A DNA stretch of 64,000 nucleotides, from positions 126,130 to 190,129 of the forward strand of contig CASDSU010000016.1 in the NCBI GenBank assembly GCA_949283575.1, given 5' to 3'. The DNA is from an uncultured Eubacteriales bacterium. Lineage in GTDB: Bacteria; Bacillota; Clostridia; TANB77; UBA1234. A program made the translations under genes and the position numbers. The notes beneath the pieces are model-generated. The model did not search any database and was not told the DNA's origin. It saw only the letters and a list, made by a program, of their open reading frames with translations. This document shows positions 61,207 through 64,000 of this stretch, piece after piece; the stretch's first letter is position 1; the number at the start of each line of letters is the position of its first letter.

Positions 61207-61389
61207 ATGAAAAAATATTTAAAATATTTATTTTATATAGTTATTCCAATTATTGCAGTATTTTTATGTAGGATATTAAAAATAGCACAGGGAGAAAAGA
61301 ATGAAGAGATTGTATTTGGTATAATGCTTGGAATATTTTTAGATATTATTTTTTATATTATTGATAAATTAAAAACAAGAAAGCATTAA
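61207..61389 (+). CDS. Small membrane protein of the mobile element
   Basis: 60 residues. Two hydrophobic helices (about 6-23 and 34-52) with a short charged loop (KIAQGEKNEE) and a basic C-terminus. Not recognised. ATG 61207 after AGGAAGGAG, behind the shared AGTAATTTG leader motif. Confidence 0.6.
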   Translation: MKKYLKYLFYIVIPIIAVFLCRILKIAQGEKNEEIVFGIMLGIFLDIIFYIIDKLKTRKH

Positions 61390-61471
61390 AAATTACAATT
61401 TATATAATTACTGTTATATCTAAAACGACATTTTTAGTACACACCTCTGTACTGACATTTCAAAAAATACA

Positions 61472-61499
61472 TTGAATTTGACAAAATAGATGGTATAAT
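61472..61499 (+). promoter_or_regulatory. Promoter ahead of the attenuator and TnpV-like gene
   Basis: TTGAAT (61472-61477), 16-base spacer, TATAAT (61494-61499); a TTGACA (61478) with a further TATAAT (61503) is an alternative with 19-base spacer. Confidence 0.5.
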
Positions 61500-61520
61500 A
61501 TGTATAATGAAATAATTATA

Positions 61521-61561
61521 AGAGATGCAAGAGTAAAAAACTCTTAGCACCTCTTTTTTTG
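61521..61561 (+). terminator. Attenuator-like terminator in the TnpV-like leader
   Basis: Inner stem AAGAGT/ACTCTT and outer AGAGATGC/GCACCTCT, then a run of seven T. It lies only about 20 bases after the predicted promoter, so most transcripts would end before the gene unless readthrough is allowed. Confidence 0.7.
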
Positions 61562-61625
61562 TTTCAGGGTTTTGTATAGATTAATGGTGTATTGTAAAAT
61601 TTATTATAGAAAGAAGGTAATTACA

Positions 61626-61901
61626 ATGATTTTTGGAAAGTATGGAAAAATGATTTTAGCAAATATGGAGAGAAATTATCCATATAGAAAACAAGAATTA
61701 GAGCTTACAGGAGAACTTAAAATCAAGATATTTGAAAGAGAAAAGTATATTTTAGAATTAAAAAAGCAAGTAGAAGAACAAATAAAAGAAAAATACAAAG
61801 CTCCTAATACAAGGGAAATATCCGTACTTGCCAAATATCAACAAATGATTGATGGTTTAGTTGATGAAGTTCTAATGAAAGAAATTTTACAAAAAATATA
61901 G
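61626..61901 (+). CDS. TnpV-like transposon-encoded protein
   Basis: 91 residues, helical. GKYGKMILANMERNYPYRKQEL and the C-terminal LAKYQQMIDGLVDEVLMKEI resemble the TnpV family found in clostridial transposons, though shorter at the N-terminus. Role unknown. ATG 61626 is preceded by AGAAGGTAATTAC; the longer open frame to 61572 lacks a site. Confidence 0.55.
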   Translation: MIFGKYGKMILANMERNYPYRKQELELTGELKIKIFEREKYILELKKQVEEQIKEKYKAPNTREISVLAKYQQMIDGLVDEVLMKEILQKI

Positions 61902-61908
61902 AATTTGA

Positions 61909-61935
61909 GTTAGTTATTACACTAGCTCTTTTTTT
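61909..61935 (+). repeat. Direct repeat copy 1 (terminator-like)
   Basis: A 27-base sequence identical to 63892-63918. It folds as GTTAGT/ACTAGC with a following T run, directly before the ribosome binding site of ardA. Confidence 0.85.
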
Positions 61936-61951
61936 ATGGAAAGGAGCTTAT

Positions 61952-62950
61952 ATGCTAAATGTTTGGATTGGAAACTTAGGAAAATACAACGAAGGCGAAC
62001 TTGTAGGAGAATGGCTAGAATTACCTGTTTCAAAAAAAGAATTAGATACTTTTTTACGAGAAAAAGTTGGACTCCAGTTGACACAGGAAGAAGTTGACAA
62101 ATCACTTGCTGAAACTGGTGTATGTTACGAAGAATATATGATAAATGATTATGAAACAGATTTACCTATTAAAATTAGTGAATATACTAATCTTACAATG
62201 CTTAATTTATTAGCACTTGCCTCAGAAAAAGTTAATAATATGGAGGCTATTGAGGCTTACATTGATTCACAAAGCACAGATGATATTGAAGAAATCATAA
62301 ATATTATGTTGCAAGAAGATGATATACCTTTTTATTCTTATGAAGAAGATTCTAAATATCTTTCTAATGAAGAAAAATATGGTATGTCAAAAGCTAACTG
62401 GAATGGACTACAAGAAGTATTAGATCAACACAATGTTTCAGATTATTTTGATTACGAAAGGTATGGAGCTGACGATGATGTAATACTTTATGATACAGGT
62501 TATCTTGATAGCATTGAATCAGGTAATATTGACTTACATTACTACTCTTTAGAAGAAATAAAAGAAACATTAAATTACGATGAAGAAGAAACTAAAAATA
62601 AAAAATTAAAAATTGTATATAAAGAAGTTGGTAAAGAGCCTGTTGTAATGGAAATTGATGATACTTTAGAGGCAAAACAAAAATTAGTAGGTGGACTAAT
62701 TGAAGTTGTACCATATAAGGACAATTTACTTCTTATATGTAATGAAGAAGGTAAAATATCTAATTTAAAGCCAAATTTACAATTTGATTATGACTATATT
62801 GCAGGAAATTGTTTTATAGTCGGCGATGATTATGAAAATGCAGGTTTTAAATCTGTCGAAGAAAATCAAATAAAAGATATAAAAAAGGACTTAGAAGATA
62901 GAACAATTATTTTAGAAGAAATTGAAGAAACTGATGAAATGGAGGTATAG
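61952..62950 (+). CDS. ardA: ArdA antirestriction protein fused to DUF3846
   Basis: 332 residues. Residues about 1-205 are ArdA-like: VWIGNLGKYNEGELVGEWLELP, YEEYMINDYETDLPIKISEY, then DYFDYERYGADDD. ArdA mimics B-form DNA and blocks type I restriction enzymes when an element enters a new cell; the abundance of Asp and Glu fits. Residues about 212-310 resemble DUF3846 (VMEIDDTLEAKQKLVGGLIEVV, CNEEGKISNLKPN, AGNCFIVG), normally a separate element protein. Start ATG 61952 after AAAGGAG. The RadC-like gene follows after three bases. Confidence 0.85.
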   Translation: MLNVWIGNLGKYNEGELVGEWLELPVSKKELDTFLREKVGLQLTQEEVDKSLAETGVCYEEYMINDYETDLPIKISEYTNLTMLNLLALASEKVNNMEAIEAYIDSQSTDDIEEIINIMLQEDDIPFYSYEEDSKYLSNEEKYGMSKANWNGLQEVLDQHNVSDYFDYERYGADDDVILYDTGYLDSIESGNIDLHYYSLEEIKETLNYDEEETKNKKLKIVYKEVGKEPVVMEIDDTLEAKQKLVGGLIEVVPYKDNLLLICNEEGKISNLKPNLQFDYDYIAGNCFIVGDDYENAGFKSVEENQIKDIKKDLEDRTIILEEIEETDEMEV

Positions 62951-62953
62951 TAT

Positions 62954-63526
62954 ATGAATATTGAAATTCAAAAGAAACCTCCTAAAGAATTTTTGGAAGA
63001 TATAAAAGTTACTGGAACTAAAGATGTTTTGAGATTACAAGAAGTACAAGTTATTAAAGATGCTTTACAAGAACATTTATTATTTATAGGGTTAGATAGA
63101 GGAAATAATATAAGAAGTATAAACTTACTTGGTATTGGAACTTCATCAGGTATATATATAAATAGTAAAGATATTCTAAGAACGGCTTTATTAACAGCTA
63201 GTGAAAAAGTTATTTTGGTACACAATCATCCTTCAAATACTTTAAAAGCAAGTTTTGAAGATAAACATATAACTAATGTAATTAATAAATTTTTAAATAT
63301 ATTTAGTATTCAGTTATTAGATCATATTATTGTAGCTGAAAACGGATATCTGAGTATGGGAAAAGAAAATGAAATAAACAGAGATTATAAAAACGATGAT
63401 ATTAAATTTATAGAAAATACATTTGTAATCGAAGAAAATACTAGATTAAAAAAAGAATTACAAAATTTAGACTCTAAAACTTTTGATGCTACATTGAGTG
63501 ATATGGAAGATGATATGGAATTCTAA
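62954..63526 (+). CDS. RadC-like JAB-domain protein
   Basis: 190 residues. The JAMM motif HNHPSN-x4-SFED (about 93-104) with an upstream Glu in ASEKVILV region gives a likely metalloprotease or nuclease fold. It is the short RadC form without helix-hairpin-helix domain, typical of plasmids and ICEs. An acidic helical tail (DATLSDMEDDMEF) ends the protein. ATG 62954 after GGAGG, coupled to ardA. Confidence 0.85.
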   Translation: MNIEIQKKPPKEFLEDIKVTGTKDVLRLQEVQVIKDALQEHLLFIGLDRGNNIRSINLLGIGTSSGIYINSKDILRTALLTASEKVILVHNHPSNTLKASFEDKHITNVINKFLNIFSIQLLDHIIVAENGYLSMGKENEINRDYKNDDIKFIENTFVIEENTRLKKELQNLDSKTFDATLSDMEDDMEF

Positions 63527-63544
63527 AATATTTAAAAAAAGGTT

Positions 63545-63573
63545 TTGGATTATAATATTAGCACCTGTATAAT
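63545..63573 (+). promoter_or_regulatory. Promoter of the 63596 gene
   Basis: TTGGAT (63545-63550), 17-base spacer, TATAAT (63568-63573). Confidence 0.6.
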
Positions 63574-63595
63574 TGTTACGAGGAGGTAAATATTT

Positions 63596-63889
63596 ATGCC
63601 AAAAGAAACAGTATTAGATTCAATTTTTGATGATAGAGATCAAGGGTTACTTGCTAAAAGAAGTGAATATGAAAAAGAAATTGAATATGAAATAAAAATG
63701 GATGGCAATGAGGAAAAGCTTAGAAAGTTTATTGATTCGATTTATAATCAAAAATTGAAAAACAAGATTAACAATTTATTGGAATTAACTTTAGAAGATA
63801 TGCTAAAAAGAGAAAGTGCAAGTTTAGATAAATACTATAAGCAAGGCTTTAAAGATGGAATTAATTTGTTAATCGAATGTATTAAATAA
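63596..63889 (+). CDS. Unknown helical mobile-element protein
   Basis: 97 residues, highly charged and helical (EKEIEYEIKMDGNEEKLRK, KYYKQGFKDGINLLIECI). The C-terminal Y-x-Q-G-F-x-D-G pattern occurs in small element proteins but I cannot name a family. ATG 63596 after GAGGAGG, with its own promoter. Confidence 0.62.
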   Translation: MPKETVLDSIFDDRDQGLLAKRSEYEKEIEYEIKMDGNEEKLRKFIDSIYNQKLKNKINNLLELTLEDMLKRESASLDKYYKQGFKDGINLLIECIK

Positions 63890-63891
63890 GG

Positions 63892-63918
63892 GTTAGTTAT
63901 TACACTAGCTCTTTTTTT
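63892..63918 (+). repeat. Direct repeat copy 2 (terminator-like)
   Basis: Identical over 27 bases to 61909-61935; also immediately before a ribosome binding site (GAGGAGG) of the next gene. Confidence 0.85.
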
Positions 63919-63932
63919 GAGGAGGCTATATA

Positions 63933-64000
63933 TTGAAAAATATAAGATTGTTTATAAAATGTAAAAACTTAGATATGTTACAAGCCTTTTCTGATGAAGT
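63933..64000 (+). CDS. Unknown mobile-element protein, N-terminus only
   Basis: TTG 63933 after GAGGAGG opens a frame that reaches the window end, reading MKNIRLFIKCKNLDMLQAFS as its first residues. Too short to identify. Confidence 0.5.
   Translation, partial: MKNIRLFIKCKNLDMLQAFSDE

Larger units (their letters stand above)
57975..64000. mobile_element. Left part of an integrated conjugative/mobilisable element in cwlD
   Basis: From about 57975 to the window end all genes run rightward and are accessory or mobile types: ArpU/sigma-like regulators, DUF3789, helix-turn-helix replication-type protein, DUF3788, DUF3784, TnpV-like, ArdA, RadC-like. Several leaders and terminators are repeated. 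No integrase, relaxase or right end is visible, so class and boundary are inferred from where cwlD homology stops. Confidence 0.75.

Noticed and set aside
1-64000. tRNA, rRNA, riboswitch and CRISPR array
   Set aside because: No tRNA cloverleaf with TTC-arm consensus, no rRNA segments, no known riboswitch core and no regularly spaced repeats were seen on reading; a covariance-model scan would be decisive.

Overview
The window is AT-rich DNA from a Gram-positive, spore-forming member of the Clostridia. The evidence is a housekeeping gene set of low-GC Firmicutes type (rpoD, dnaG, recG, ftsK/spoIIIE, argS, rpmB with zinc ligands, clpE), near-exclusive AGA arginine codons in most genes, strong AAGGAGG-type ribosome binding sites, sigma-A promoters of TTGACA-17-TATAAT type, and sporulation-linked genes (a PdaB-like deacetylase, a BofC-domain protein, a very likely unannotated spoVM, and the 5' part of cwlD). 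I cannot name a genus. No rRNA, tRNA or CRISPR array was seen.

Layout. 1-4 kb: edge-truncated gene, polysaccharide deacetylase, a tandem pair of related unknown proteins, flotillin. 4-9.5 kb: a betaine/choline (or ergothioneine) type ABC importer, an AAA ATPase, a CPBP protease and an anchored unknown. 9.6-15.2 kb: M14 peptidase, a Cys-rich unknown, a double-OB SSB-like protein, rnhB, rsmD. 15.3-25.6 kb: ftsK/spoIIIE, two CPSF-like metallo-beta-lactamase nucleases, a holin-like membrane protein, DUF421/DUF4363, a phosphoesterase, and an apparently frameshifted mtaB. 25.6-33.6 kb: helD, an SLH surface protein, nth, a small membrane protein plus SpoVM-like peptide beside rpmB, and an orphan EVE-McrB ATPase. 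33.7-57.7 kb: recG, dnaG-rpoD, comEC, clpE, cca-argS, UDP-sugar pyrophosphorylase, fba, a prepilin-like protein and a 1436-residue HgdC-type activase.

From about 57.97 kb to the end the character changes. The cwlD reading frame loses its resemblance to the family just after its first zinc motif and runs into a mobile element. The element carries two sigma-like/ArpU-like regulators, DUF3789, a helix-turn-helix replication-type protein, DUF3788, DUF3784, a TnpV-like protein, an ArdA-DUF3846 fusion and a RadC-like protein. Its other end and its recombinase lie outside the window, so cwlD is either inactivated or, as in skin-type elements, restored by excision during sporulation.

A second theme is a dispersed set of transcription units whose codon use is unlike their neighbours (CGN arginine, C/G-ending codons): 1-80 (-), 1100-1979, 10862-11251, 21533-23200 and 26080-26313. 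The four complete units each have their own promoter, ribosome binding site and terminator, which suggests repeated small-scale acquisition. Many intergenic hairpins are described; two of them place the ribosome binding site of a cell-wall hydrolase gene inside the hairpin arm.
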